NCBI GenBank assembly: GCA_937951955.1 | Contig: CALGAD010000108.1 | Span: 1-64,000, forward strand | Direction: 5' to 3' | Source: an uncultured Bacillaceae bacterium | GTDB taxonomy: Bacteria > Bacillota > Bacilli > Bacillales > Caldibacillaceae | DNA: 64,000 nt | Shown here: positions 18,080 to 27,174 of the stretch, piece after piece | How positions within the stretch are numbered: position 1 is the first letter of the stretch | Layout: every line of letters begins with the position of its first letter | Position numbers and translations under genes: made by a program | The notes under the pieces: generated by a model | The model's database searches: none | The model's input: only the letters and a program-made list of their open reading frames with translations | What the model was told of the DNA's origin: nothing

Positions 18080-19236
18080 TGGCCAATTTAAATAATATGG
18101 AAAATCCGCCAAAAGAGTTATTTAGATTTGTTGAACATAAAGATGATACGAAAGAACATATTGCTGCGCCGAGCAGAACGTTCGGACAAAATGCCTGGCG
18201 GACATTGAAAAAAAATAAGGCAGCGATGGCGTCAATCGTTTTTGTTCTTTTCATCATTTTTATGGCTATATTTGCACCCGTATTTAGTAAATGGGGACTG
18301 GACGATCAAGATTTGAATCGCTCAAAAATCCCTCCCCGGATACCAGTACTGGAAAATGTTTCGTGGCTTGGCGTAGACGGTAAAATGGTCGAAACCTTCA
18401 ACGGAACAACGGTTGAAGAAGCCAAAGCGAAAGCGATTCGTCGTTTTGAGAACCAGGAAGATTTCATTGAATTTAAAGTGATTAGTGAAGGCGACGGTTC
18501 GAGGAACTCTGCTGAAGTTGAAGCCACATATGATATTTATGAAGCTAAAGGCGTAGGCGATGAATACTTCTGGTTCGGTACGGACACATTAGGTCGGGAC
18601 CAGTGGACAAGATTGTGGTTAGGAACAAGAGTATCCTTGATCATTGCCTTTGTTGCTGCCTTTATTGACCTTGTCATCGGGGTTACCTGGGGTGGAATAT
18701 CCGGATATTTCGGTGGCCGCGTTGACGATATCATGCAACGGATACTGGAAGTTTTAGTCGGTATTCCGAGCCTCGTTATTATTTTGTTAATGATGGTCTT
18801 TATGAGACCGGGTATTGTCTCGATCATTATTGCATTAACGATTACCGGCTGGACAGGTATGGCCAGGGTTGTCCGTGGTGAAGTGATGAAATATAAAAAC
18901 GAAGAATTCGTCCTGGCAGCCCGTACTTTAGGAACACCGAACGGAACGATTATTCGTCGGCACATCTTACCGAATATAAGCGGGATTATTATCGTTAATA
19001 CGATGTTATCCGTCCCGAGTGCCGTGTTCTTTGAAGCATTCTTGAGCTTTATCGGTCTCGGTATTACACCACCGGAAGCTTCACTAGGTGCTTTGATCAA
19101 CCTCGGCTTCCAGAACTTGCGGATATTACCTTATCTCTCGTTCTATCCAGCGATCGTTCTGTCATTAATCATGATTGCCTTTAACTTGATTGGTGATGGA
19201 TTACGAGATGCCTTCGATCCGAGAATGCATAAATAA
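18079..19236 (+). CDS. oppC: Oligopeptide permease OppC with enlarged outer loop
   Basis: Second channel subunit, 385 residues compared with about 305 for standard OppC. The first helix (about 50-69) is followed by roughly 95 residues before the conserved FGTDTLGRDQWTRLWLG motif (166-182); in the neighbouring AppC this distance is about 25. The extra segment, about residues 75-162, is soluble, acidic and should lie outside the cell, near where OppA docks. The rest, including the coupling loop AARTLGTPN and the end GDGLRDAFDPRMHK, is normal. ATG overlaps the oppB stop by one base. Some Firmicutes OppC proteins also carry an insert starting PPRIP. Confidence 0.93.
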   Translation: MANLNNMENPPKELFRFVEHKDDTKEHIAAPSRTFGQNAWRTLKKNKAAMASIVFVLFIIFMAIFAPVFSKWGLDDQDLNRSKIPPRIPVLENVSWLGVDGKMVETFNGTTVEEAKAKAIRRFENQEDFIEFKVISEGDGSRNSAEVEATYDIYEAKGVGDEYFWFGTDTLGRDQWTRLWLGTRVSLIIAFVAAFIDLVIGVTWGGISGYFGGRVDDIMQRILEVLVGIPSLVIILLMMVFMRPGIVSIIIALTITGWTGMARVVRGEVMKYKNEEFVLAARTLGTPNGTIIRRHILPNISGIIIVNTMLSVPSAVFFEAFLSFIGLGITPPEASLGALINLGFQNLRILPYLSFYPAIVLSLIMIAFNLIGDGLRDAFDPRMHK

Positions 19237-19254
19237 ACAAGGTAGGTGGTTTAA

Positions 19255-20310
19255 ATGACAAAACTATTGGAAGTCAAGGATTTAACCATATCATTTAACA
19301 CCTACAACGGTGAAGTACAAGCTGTTCGAGGTGTAAGTTTTGATTTAAATGAAGGAGAAACCTTGGCCATTGTTGGAGAATCGGGATCGGGCAAATCCGT
19401 CACGTCTACAGCGATTATGGGACTCCTTCCTAAATCCAATGCAATTGTTAAATCCGGACAAATCCTGTATCAAGGTGAAGATTTATTAAAAAAATCGCCA
19501 AAAGAAATGCAAAAAATTCGCGGTCAGGAAATCTCGATGGTTTTCCAGGATCCGATGACTTCCCTGAACCCGACGATGAAAATTGGTAAACAGATTGCGG
19601 AAGTAATCATCAAGCATCAGAATGTCAGCCGCAATGAAGCATATGAACGGACGGTGGAACTATTAAGAGAAGTTGGTATACCGAATCCGGAGCAACGCAT
19701 TAAAGAATATCCGCACCAGTTCTCTGGCGGAATGCGTCAGCGGGTCGTTATTGCGATGGCGCTGGCATGTAACCCAAAAATTTTAATTTGTGACGAACCA
19801 ACAACAGCGCTTGATGTGACGATTCAGGCACAAATTCTCGAGTTGATGAAAGATATTCAAAAGAGAACGAATACGGCCATTATCTTTATTACCCACGATC
19901 TCGGTGTTGTTGCGAATGTTGCGGATCGGGTAGCGGTCATGTATGCCGGAAAAGTTGTTGAAACAGGAACGGTCGACGACATTTTTTATGATCCAAGACA
20001 TCCTTATACATGGGGATTGTTAGGGTCCATGCCCACTCCTGATAGTAAAGAAGAACAGCTCTATGCGATACCTGGAACACCACCGGATATGTTGAATCCA
20101 CCTAAAGGTGACGCTTTTGCTCCCCGTAATCAATTTGCAATGGAAATTGATACTGTGATGGAGCCACCGATGTTTAAAGTATCCGATACCCATTATGCGG
20201 CAACATGGTTATTGCACCCGAATGCGCCGAAAGTGGAAATGCCAGAATCGGTTAAAAGAAGAATCCAGGGCATAGGGAAACTGCGTAAAAAAGGTGGTAT
20301 CAAAATATGA
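19255..20310 (+). CDS. oppD: Oligopeptide transporter ATPase OppD
   Basis: A 351-residue ATPase with Walker A GESGSGKS (about 42-49), signature FSGGMRQR, Walker B KILICDEP and the switch ITHDLGVV. The C-terminal oligo_HPY region ends in a basic tail (KRRIQGIGKLRKKGG) without the cysteine cluster present in AppD. GGTGG precedes the ATG. It couples ATP hydrolysis to OppBC; its stop overlaps the oppF start. Confidence 0.94.
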   Translation: MTKLLEVKDLTISFNTYNGEVQAVRGVSFDLNEGETLAIVGESGSGKSVTSTAIMGLLPKSNAIVKSGQILYQGEDLLKKSPKEMQKIRGQEISMVFQDPMTSLNPTMKIGKQIAEVIIKHQNVSRNEAYERTVELLREVGIPNPEQRIKEYPHQFSGGMRQRVVIAMALACNPKILICDEPTTALDVTIQAQILELMKDIQKRTNTAIIFITHDLGVVANVADRVAVMYAGKVVETGTVDDIFYDPRHPYTWGLLGSMPTPDSKEEQLYAIPGTPPDMLNPPKGDAFAPRNQFAMEIDTVMEPPMFKVSDTHYAATWLLHPNAPKVEMPESVKRRIQGIGKLRKKGGIKI

Positions 20311-21254
20311 GCGAACGCGAAAAAATACTCGAAGTAAAGAATTTGAAAAAGCATTTCCGGGTGGGGAAAAATAAAGTCGTTAAAGCTGTAGATGGAGTAT
20401 CTTTCGACATTTATAAAGGTGAAACGTTCGGTCTCGTTGGAGAATCTGGTTCCGGTAAATCTACAACAGGAAGAACGATTATCCGTCTGTATGATGCGAC
20501 CGATGGAGAAGTTTTATTTAAGGGAGTCGATGTTCATAAATTAAAATCCCGGGAAGAGAAGTTGAAGTTTAATCGGAATATGCAAATGATCTTTCAGGAT
20601 CCGACTTCCTCTTTAAACCCGCGGATGACCGTTTTGGACATTATTGCCGAAGGATTGGACGTTCATAATTTGGCAAAAGACGAAGAAGAACGCCGCGCAA
20701 TTGTAGAAGATCTATTAGAACGGGTTGGGTTGAACAAGGAACATGCTACCCGCTTCCCCCATGAATTTAGTGGTGGGCAACGGCAAAGAATCGGTATTGC
20801 TAGAGCCCTGGCCGTTAAACCGGAATTTATCATATGTGATGAGCCGATTTCGGCCCTTGACGTTTCCATCCAGGCTCAGGTCGTTAACTTGTTGAAAAAA
20901 TTACAAAAAGAAAATGGGCTGACTTATTTGTTTATTGCCCATGACCTTTCGATGGTGAAATATATTAGTGATCGGATTGCCGTTATGTATCATGGCCATA
21001 TCGTCGAATTAGCCGATAGTGATGATTTGTATAACTATCCGATTCATCCGTATACCCGTTCCCTTCTATCCGCTATTCCGCTACCGGATCCGGAATATGA
21101 GCGCACTCGTCGCCGGTTAATTTATGATCCGTCTGTTCATGATACGAGTGAAGAACCAGAAATGCGTGAAGTTCGCCCGAATCACTGGGTACGTTGCACA
21201 TCCAAAGAATTCGAACAATACAAAAAAGAAATTGAAAATTTAAGTGAAGTATAA
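20307..21254 (+). CDS. oppF: Oligopeptide transporter ATPase OppF
   Basis: A 315-residue partner ATPase: Walker A GESGSGKS, signature FSGGQRQR, Walker B FIICDEP and the switch IAHDLSMV. The tail (EVRPNHWVRCTSKEFEQYKKE) is the usual OppF ending. The ATG overlaps the oppD TGA by four bases, giving tight coupling. It is the last gene of oppABCDF. Confidence 0.94.
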   Translation: MSEREKILEVKNLKKHFRVGKNKVVKAVDGVSFDIYKGETFGLVGESGSGKSTTGRTIIRLYDATDGEVLFKGVDVHKLKSREEKLKFNRNMQMIFQDPTSSLNPRMTVLDIIAEGLDVHNLAKDEEERRAIVEDLLERVGLNKEHATRFPHEFSGGQRQRIGIARALAVKPEFIICDEPISALDVSIQAQVVNLLKKLQKENGLTYLFIAHDLSMVKYISDRIAVMYHGHIVELADSDDLYNYPIHPYTRSLLSAIPLPDPEYERTRRRLIYDPSVHDTSEEPEMREVRPNHWVRCTSKEFEQYKKEIENLSEV

Positions 21255-21258
21255 TAAG

Positions 21259-21299
21259 TATGGGGAGTGCTGTAATGGATAGCTCCCCATATTTTTTAT
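21259..21299 (+). terminator. Terminator of the opp operon
   Basis: Arms TATGGGGAG and CTCCCCATA with a 13-14 base loop, followed by TTTTTT. Confidence 0.88.
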
Positions 21300-21300
21300 G

Positions 21301-21321
21301 AAAAAAAGGCCGTAACGGCCT
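21301..21321 (-). terminator. Terminator of the B12/ECF operon
   Basis: On the minus strand AGGCCGTTACGGCCT forms a tight hairpin followed by TTTTTT, 47 bp past the end of the last gene of the minus-strand operon. Confidence 0.85.
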
Positions 21322-21367
21322 AATTGTTATTTTTGATATGGCGTTTTCAAAAGGTCAAAGCATTCCT

Positions 21368-22069
21368 TCACACGAACACGTCGTATTTTTTCTGAAAACG
21401 GCTCAATGTCCGGATCCAGCTTTTTGAAAAAAGGAGTAAAAAGAAGACATTGGCCAGGGCGTGGGCGAGATCAAAAAGGAAACTGCTTCCGTAAATGAAC
21501 AAGATTTCCCCCCAGTGAAACTCCTGTAGTACCGTTAATACGACCCAGAGATTCATGATCCAGCCAAAAACAAATGCCGATAAAATACCGTACAATACTT
21601 GACCAGCTGTGCTTTTGATCAACCACGTATTTTTTAACAAGCCGGCACAAAATCCGATTATCCCCCAGGCGAGCATTTGCCACGGTGTCCAGGGTCCCTG
21701 TCCGAGGAAAATATTGGATACGAGCGCCGTTAACGCCCCGACCATAAAACCACTCTCTTTACCGAATACTATTCCAGATATAATGACGACAAAGGTGGCT
21801 GGTTGTACATTCGGTATAAATGCAAAAGGTATTCTACTGACACTGGCTACAGCCGTTAAAATGGCGAGCATGACGATCCCTCTTGTTGAGGTTGCGGAAC
21901 GTTCAAAACGAATAATTATCCGTAAAAAAACAAGTGCCAAAAGCAGCGTTGTACTGATCAAATATTGCTGCTGGAATAAAAGAATTAAAGAAATAAGGAT
22001 GAATGTCCACAAGATGATCATATAACTTGATGGAGTAGCTCCTGTTAATGGTTTTTTGCCAGTTTCCAT
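21368..22069 (-). CDS. ECF transporter S component, probably for cobalamin
   Basis: A 233-residue membrane protein with about six helices. The segment from residue ~65 (ILTAVASVSRIPFAFIPNVQPATFVV, given in part) is typical of energy-coupling-factor substrate-binding subunits, and GKESGFMVGALTALVSNIF and GQGPWTPWQMLAWG match the CbrT/QueT-like S proteins of that fold. The first ~60 residues add two extra helices. As the last gene of an operon under a cobalamin riboswitch, next to its own T and A subunits, it is best read as the B12 (or cobinamide) specificity subunit; that substrate is inferred from context. Its start overlaps the end of the ATPase gene by 25 bp. Confidence 0.82.
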   Translation of the reverse strand: METGKKPLTGATPSSYMIILWTFILISLILLFQQQYLISTTLLLALVFLRIIIRFERSATSTRGIVMLAILTAVASVSRIPFAFIPNVQPATFVVIISGIVFGKESGFMVGALTALVSNIFLGQGPWTPWQMLAWGIIGFCAGLLKNTWLIKSTAGQVLYGILSAFVFGWIMNLWVVLTVLQEFHWGEILFIYGSSFLFDLAHALANVFFLLLFSKSWIRTLSRFQKKYDVFV

Positions 22070-23706
22070 ACCCGCCTGGCCTCCTCTAATGTAGTAACTT
22101 CCGGTACATTCGTATTTCTCGTAATCCGGTTAATGGCCGTCGTATAAAACGTATTTCCTCTAAAAAAGTCCTGGCTGTCTGAAATTGCGGTAACCGTGCC
22201 TTGAAACATCATCGCACAACGGCTGGAATAGGCTGCGGCAAATTCAAGATCGTGCGTGACCATAATAATCGTCATACCCCGTTTTTGCAGTTGCTGGAGC
22301 AGTTTTCCGAGCCGATGTTTCATTTCAGGATCGAGTCCTTTTGTCGGCTCATCCAGTAATAATACTCTGGCGTCTGTTAATAAAACCATGATAATTGCGA
22401 GTTTTTGCAGTTCTCCGCCACTAATATCAAAAGGATGCCGGTCTAAAAAGTCTTCGACATTAAAAAACTGAAGCATTTCCTGGAGACGTTCTCGTGGATC
22501 ATTCCCTTTTTGCCGTTCCACAAGTGCCTCCAACTCTTCCCGAATCGTATCATGGATAAAGAGCAGCTTCGGATTCTGGGGCAAGTAATGAACCACACCA
22601 GGTTGGGGCCCTTTTAATTTGCGACCTTGATAGAGCACCTTCCCCTTAATCGGTGACTCCAGCCCGGCGATGACTTTTAACAATGTCGACTTTCCTGTTC
22701 CGTTGGCCCCAACGATTGCTAAAAATTCGCCTTCATGGATGGAAAGATTTAAATGGTCCAAAATTTTTTCCCCGTTTTTATCGTATTGAAAGACGATATT
22801 TTTCACTTCGATGAACGGCCGCTGTGAATCGTTCCTGTGTTCAATTTGAGGCTCATCGATTGGTAAAACGGATAGTTGCTGGATCCATTCCCGTCCTTCC
22901 CGAACCGTGAGGGGAACGGAACAGGTACTTTTCTCTTCCTGATACGTTAAAAACAATCGGGCGATATTCGGTAAGTAGTAATGAAAATGCGATTGCTCAT
23001 GTTTCTGGATCGTTTCGATAATGTGGCGGGGGTTTCCCTCCAAACTGATTTTTCCTTGTTCGATCACAATCATGCGGTCGCACAAAGGTAAAACATGGTC
23101 TAAATGATGCTCCACCATGATAATGGCGATTCCAAATTCTTTATTGATCATATCGACCATATGGAGAAAATCTTTGGCCGCCACTGGATCGAGTTGAGCC
23201 GTCGGTTCGTCCAGCAGTAAAAGCGTCGGTTCCATTAATAAAACAGATGCAAGATTCACAAGCTGTTTTTGACCACCGGATAACTCATGAATCGGTTTAT
23301 TTAAAAGAGAATGGATGCCGAAAAAATGCGCGAATTCGGCGACTTTTTTGCGCATTTGGAGTGTATCCATGCCGAGATTTTCCATGCCAAAAATGAGTTC
23401 ATCGAGAACCCGGTCCATGACAAGCTGGTTTTCCGGATCCTGGAAAATCATGCCGATTTCCTTTGTCGTTTTAATCCGATCAATTGTATGGAGCGGTTTT
23501 CCATTATACAAAATTTCTCCTGAAAGTTCGCCGACGGGGGCAATTTCCTGCTTCAAAAGACGTAACAACGTCGATTTTCCACTCCCGGAGGGCCCGGCAA
23601 TGACGAGAAATTCGCCTCGATTTACTGTGAGAGAAATATTTTGCAACGCGGGCTTTTTTTCATTAGGATAAGTAAATGTCACATTTTTTGTTTCCAATAA
23701 AGCCAT
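22045..23706 (-). CDS. ECF transporter ATPase, two NBDs fused (EcfA-A')
   Basis: A 553-residue protein carrying two complete ABC ATPase domains in one chain, doing the job of EcfA1 and EcfA2. The first domain has Walker A GPSGSGKS (38-45), signature LSGGQKQL and Walker B LLLLDEP; the second has GANGTGKS, ISGGELQK and VLLLDEP. The NQDPENQL-type Q-loop (IFQDPENQLVMDRVLDELIF) is characteristic of ECF ATPases. The start is ATG at 23706 with AAGGAGG upstream; an in-frame extension further upstream is inside the T gene. The fusion, with its own T and S genes, indicates a dedicated (group I) ECF module and not the shared one. Confidence 0.92.
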   Translation of the reverse strand: MALLETKNVTFTYPNEKKPALQNISLTVNRGEFLVIAGPSGSGKSTLLRLLKQEIAPVGELSGEILYNGKPLHTIDRIKTTKEIGMIFQDPENQLVMDRVLDELIFGMENLGMDTLQMRKKVAEFAHFFGIHSLLNKPIHELSGGQKQLVNLASVLLMEPTLLLLDEPTAQLDPVAAKDFLHMVDMINKEFGIAIIMVEHHLDHVLPLCDRMIVIEQGKISLEGNPRHIIETIQKHEQSHFHYYLPNIARLFLTYQEEKSTCSVPLTVREGREWIQQLSVLPIDEPQIEHRNDSQRPFIEVKNIVFQYDKNGEKILDHLNLSIHEGEFLAIVGANGTGKSTLLKVIAGLESPIKGKVLYQGRKLKGPQPGVVHYLPQNPKLLFIHDTIREELEALVERQKGNDPRERLQEMLQFFNVEDFLDRHPFDISGGELQKLAIIMVLLTDARVLLLDEPTKGLDPEMKHRLGKLLQQLQKRGMTIIMVTHDLEFAAAYSSRCAMMFQGTVTAISDSQDFFRGNTFYTTAINRITRNTNVPEVTTLEEARRVWKLAKNH

Positions 23707-24566
23707 TGGGCTTCCTCCTTTGCTGTTACGATGAGTGGAAAACCGACAAGAAGACAGTGAATGGCGAAAAACAACCATTCCCATCCGTAAAGGAATACCA
23801 GTTCTACCACCGGGGATCGGACAAAAACCCCATCACCAAGCCACGCCCCGCTGATCGTGATCACGGACAATCCAGCCATAAACAATAAAGAAAAGATATC
23901 TTCCGCATGCATTTGATACGGATTATATTGGGAACGTTTTTGTATACCATAACCACGGGCGGCCATGGAATCTGCCGTTTCTATCCCATCTTCCAATGAC
24001 CAGGTGAGGAGCATTTGCACGAGTTTAATCCCGTTTTTGAGCCGTTGTCTCATCGTCCCTCTGGCGATGTTGATCCCCTGTGTCCGCTGCACGGCAACCA
24101 TTTCTTGCAAGCGAATGCGGAAAAGGGGCACGAAACGAACGGCGAGCATGGCCACGAGCCCCCATTTCGGAAACACTTTACTGAATAAGAATAAAAACTT
24201 TTCCGAATGGACGATGAGTGGAAAGGTAATAAACAGCAACATGACGGCAAGGAAAGTGAATCCATTGATAAGACCCTGAACAACCGCTTCCAGAGTTACA
24301 GGATTATTGAACAAATAAAAAAGAATATGCTGTCCGCGGTGATTCACTAACGGATTGATTAGAAATAGTAACAACGCAAAGAGCAATAAAAACCGGAACC
24401 AGCTTTTTAACGTTTTCCCCTTATCAATCGACCAATTAAAAATTATCAATAACAGGATCGTGAAAAAAAGAAATAAGGGGTGCCGATTGATCGTAATCGC
24501 GATTACGGCTGTTATATAGTAAGTGACCAGTACCAGTGGGTGTAATGTTCGAAAACCGTAATTCAT
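23679..24566 (-). CDS. ECF transporter T component
   Basis: A 295-residue transmembrane coupling protein of the EcfT/CbiQ family. Helices at the N-terminus are followed by a cytoplasmic coupling region with two signature motifs, VAVQRTQGIN and TADSMAARGYG, which dock into the two ATPase domains. The ATG at 24566 lies eight bases after AAAAAAGGGAG; a GTG nine bases upstream is inside the spacing. Its last 28 bp overlap the ATPase start, so the two subunits are translationally coupled. Confidence 0.9.
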   Translation of the reverse strand: MNYGFRTLHPLVLVTYYITAVIAITINRHPLFLFFTILLLIIFNWSIDKGKTLKSWFRFLLLFALLLFLINPLVNHRGQHILFYLFNNPVTLEAVVQGLINGFTFLAVMLLFITFPLIVHSEKFLFLFSKVFPKWGLVAMLAVRFVPLFRIRLQEMVAVQRTQGINIARGTMRQRLKNGIKLVQMLLTWSLEDGIETADSMAARGYGIQKRSQYNPYQMHAEDIFSLLFMAGLSVITISGAWLGDGVFVRSPVVELVFLYGWEWLFFAIHCLLVGFPLIVTAKEEAQWLYWKQKM

Positions 24567-24620
24567 CAATCGCACTCCCTTTTTTCATTTTGCTTCGATA
24601 TTTTACCATCCGAACGCATT

Positions 24621-25109
24621 CTATTGTTCAGGATCCGTTGAATAATACCATTCAATGGTATCACCCGGTTCAACCGATTCGATACCGGAACTATGACCGA
24701 TCAGCTCGCCATTTTTCTTCACGAGCCAGCCGCTCGTCGGTCCATGGTCAAACTCGTATAAATCGCCGATCCCTTCCACATAGGCTAGTGCTCCAGCTCC
24801 GGATACACTATATGGAATTCCTTCCTCCTGTAAGATACGCAAAGTGATGGCGAAGATAGTATCATCCCGTTCAATGGGAACGGTCGTTTCCGGTAAAATC
24901 GTCGTGTCGAGTCCTTTGATTGTAATTGAAACCACATTTTCCTCATCGCTGTTATTAACATCGGATTGATTTTGTTCAACAGTTTCCCTGCCCGCCTGTT
25001 CCCTTTTTTCTGGGATAAGCGGGCTATCCTGTGTACAGCCGATGAGGAAAAGGCTGCAAATAAGTAGCCAGATTGTTATCGCTTTGCGAAATATAAGACG
25101 CTGTTTCAT
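24621..25109 (-). CDS. DUF4430 lipoprotein
   Basis: A 162-residue lipoprotein: signal peptide with lipobox FLIGC (Cys 25), a charged linker of about 35 residues, then one DUF4430 domain (about 60-158) ending GLDTTILPE...GWLVKKNGELIG...VEPGDTIEWYYS. DUF4430 is the domain found as the C-terminal beta domain of animal intrinsic factor and transcobalamin. In this operon a role in holding cobalamin or assisting its transfer to the S component at the membrane is inferred. The ATG at 25109 lies eight bases past AAAGGTGG. Confidence 0.85.
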   Translation of the reverse strand: MKQRLIFRKAITIWLLICSLFLIGCTQDSPLIPEKREQAGRETVEQNQSDVNNSDEENVVSITIKGLDTTILPETTVPIERDDTIFAITLRILQEEGIPYSVSGAGALAYVEGIGDLYEFDHGPTSGWLVKKNGELIGHSSGIESVEPGDTIEWYYSTDPEQ

Positions 25110-25133
25110 CGCTTCGTCCACCTTTTAGCAATC

Positions 25134-26849
25134 CTATAAATTTCTTGCTTTCCGTCTTTTCATGAGCACGGAAACAGCAACGACAATGATCAGAATGATA
25201 CCGGCACCGATAAGAACAGGAGTGAAATTCCCTGTATCTTCGCTCGCTCCACTTGGAACACGGTCGCTTAAGTTAAAAACATTCACTTTTTCTTGATAAG
25301 CAGTCAGTGCTAGTAAGGCTTGATTCGTGGACATCGGGTTTCCTTCTTCATCTGTCGGTAAATGGCGGAAACCGCCCGCTTCATCTTGATAGGCCAGGAG
25401 AGCCTGGATGAGATTGATTCCATTTTTCGTATACGTTTCTGCTGTCGGATTTTTACCGAGGGCCATTAAACCGATAATCACCTGGGCGATCGATTCACTC
25501 GGATTGCCGTCGGAGTATTCATCGTAAAAACCACCTGTCTCATCCATATTTTCGCTGATCCAATTGAAGGCGCGATCGATGGCTTCCTGAATTTTGCCAT
25601 CCTCTGCATAGGGCGCTAAAGCGGCCAGCGCCAATCCGGTCATATCCGCACTGCCAATATCTCCCGTTAACGACCACGAACCGTCAGACAGTTGTGCGTT
25701 TAATAGAAAATCGACAAGTGCTTCTCTTGTCCAGTCAGCATTATCAGGAATCTCATAGTTGCCACTATCAAGGGCTAACAATGCCAAAATCGGGCCATTG
25801 TTTCCTTGTTGGGTCATGCCTGCATGGTTGACCAACAGTTCAATTAAGTTCGTTCCATCCAGATCCGTTGCTGACTTTTCGTAGGCAGTAACGATGATAA
25901 TATGTTTTGCCAGATCTGTGATATATTTATACTCTCCATCATTTTCTTCGATAGCGGTTAATGTTTCTTGCAAAATGGCTTCCGGAAGTTCTTCACCTAA
26001 TGGAAGTAGGGCAAGCAAGCCGTACCAATCGAGGCGATCATGCGTATCCAGATATTGCAGCGCATCAAGAATCGCTTGATTTAGCGCCTCTTCATTTAGG
26101 GGTGCAGCCTCAAAAGATGCGCTCTCGCTCCCATCTTCTGTAGCTGGCGTATCGGTCATCCCTTCTATCTGTAAATGGAGATGATCCCCATCTTGCAGTA
26201 AATATTGCACAAGACCGGTCTGCATATAGGTATCATTGATAAAGCTCGCCCAGTATGTAGACGTATCGTTTAGCTGTCCATCGATATCATTTAAAAAGGT
26301 GAGCCAGTCAGAGTCTACAGAAACATCTATGTTGAGACCATTTACTACTGCGGCCTGGACAAGGGCATCGTAAGCCGTAGCACCTTTTACGACTTCAATT
26401 GCGGTCTCGTCTATGATCAAGTTTCCCTCTAAATCTTTTGCCGATACCTTTACTTGCACCGTTTCGGGTGGGAAACTCGTAATTTTAAATAACACATTAT
26501 CGCCATTTTGTAACGTATAATCGGCGGCGCCTACCTGAGCTTCCACGCCATTAATAAAGAATCCCCAATAATCGTCTCCTTCCGGGGTTTGACCGTTAAT
26601 CCCGGTAATAAAAGGACCGTAATCCGTTTCCTCAAATTCCACTTCAGCTACAGCCTGTAATAAATCAAAGGCCGTATCTCCATCAGTAAAAGAAAGGGCA
26701 GTTGTTTCCACAACGTATTCATCGTCTAACATGACGGAAATCGTTGCCCCGGGATTGTACGTTTCCCCGTAAACGAGTGTAACAGGTAAGAACAGTAAAA
26801 ATGTGAGTAGTGCTACAAAAAATAAGGGAAGTTTTTTTCTGTAAAACAT
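25134..26849 (-). CDS. Surface protein with two DUF4430 domains and a prenyltransferase-like repeat domain
   Basis: A 571-residue exported, membrane-anchored protein, first gene behind the cobalamin riboswitch. Domains: signal peptide (1-28); DUF4430 copy 1 (about 35-125, with YWGFFINGVEAQVG and LQNGDNVLFKI); DUF4430 copy 2 (about 130-230, with YWASFINDTYMQTG and LQDGDHLHLQI); acidic linker; alpha/alpha-barrel repeats of the prenyltransferase / terpene-cyclase-like class (about 255-525, with QLSDGSWSL, DETGGFYDEY, QDEAGGFRHL); a C-terminal helix (544-563) and a basic KRRKARNL tail. The same two domain classes make up intrinsic factor, though there the helical domain is first. I infer an extracellular cobalamin binder feeding the ECF importer; a protein-prenylating role is not expected for an exported protein. 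ATG follows AAGGAGG. Confidence 0.87.
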   Translation of the reverse strand: MFYRKKLPLFFVALLTFLLFLPVTLVYGETYNPGATISVMLDDEYVVETTALSFTDGDTAFDLLQAVAEVEFEETDYGPFITGINGQTPEGDDYWGFFINGVEAQVGAADYTLQNGDNVLFKITSFPPETVQVKVSAKDLEGNLIIDETAIEVVKGATAYDALVQAAVVNGLNIDVSVDSDWLTFLNDIDGQLNDTSTYWASFINDTYMQTGLVQYLLQDGDHLHLQIEGMTDTPATEDGSESASFEAAPLNEEALNQAILDALQYLDTHDRLDWYGLLALLPLGEELPEAILQETLTAIEENDGEYKYITDLAKHIIIVTAYEKSATDLDGTNLIELLVNHAGMTQQGNNGPILALLALDSGNYEIPDNADWTREALVDFLLNAQLSDGSWSLTGDIGSADMTGLALAALAPYAEDGKIQEAIDRAFNWISENMDETGGFYDEYSDGNPSESIAQVIIGLMALGKNPTAETYTKNGINLIQALLAYQDEAGGFRHLPTDEEGNPMSTNQALLALTAYQEKVNVFNLSDRVPSGASEDTGNFTPVLIGAGIILIIVVAVSVLMKRRKARNL

Positions 26850-26881
26850 GATTTTCCTCCTTCGTGATGATTTTAAACAAT

Positions 26882-26909
26882 AAAAAAAACATCCCGTGGA
26901 GGAGGATGT
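26882..26909 (-). terminator. Riboswitch expression-platform terminator
   Basis: On the minus strand ACATCC and GGATGT form a stem around a 9-base loop, followed by TTTTTTTT, between the riboswitch and the first gene. Upstream sequence AACACC...GGTGT near 26950-26983 could form a competing helix. It would stop transcription when cobalamin is bound. Confidence 0.75.
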
Positions 26910-26984
26910 ATTTGCAAAATGTCACAAATATTCACATTTGCGGACATGCGAACACACCCCCTATCCACGTAGGGTTACGGTGTT

Positions 26985-27155
26985 AGAAATAGGCAGGTCT
27001 CCTGGCTTATGGTCATCGTTCTCTACCGCCTTCCCATCTATTGCTAGACAGTGGCATCGTGCTAGAGAACTCCCAATCACAGTGGCGGGACCGCGTCGGA
27101 TTTGCACCGAACTTCCCTTTTAATGATTTGTGCCGTGCACAAATCAACCTATTTC
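26985..27155 (-). promoter_or_regulatory. Cobalamin (B12) riboswitch
   Basis: Read on the minus strand the region begins GAAATAGG and ends with its complement CCTATTTC, which form P1. Between them are the conserved core GGTGCAAATCCGACGCGGTC, the B12 box GCCACTGTGA, and the closing GCCAGGAGACCTGCC. These are the standard conserved blocks of the AdoCbl riboswitch class. It controls the five-gene ECF/DUF4430 operon that follows and is the strongest evidence for a B12 substrate. Confidence 0.95.
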
Positions 27156-27174
27156 TGTATGTAGTTGTATTTTC

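Noticed and set aside
26719..26925. Leader peptide frame between riboswitch and first ECF-operon gene
   Set aside because: It overlaps the terminator and the start of the surface protein gene in another frame; the region is explained by the riboswitch expression platform.
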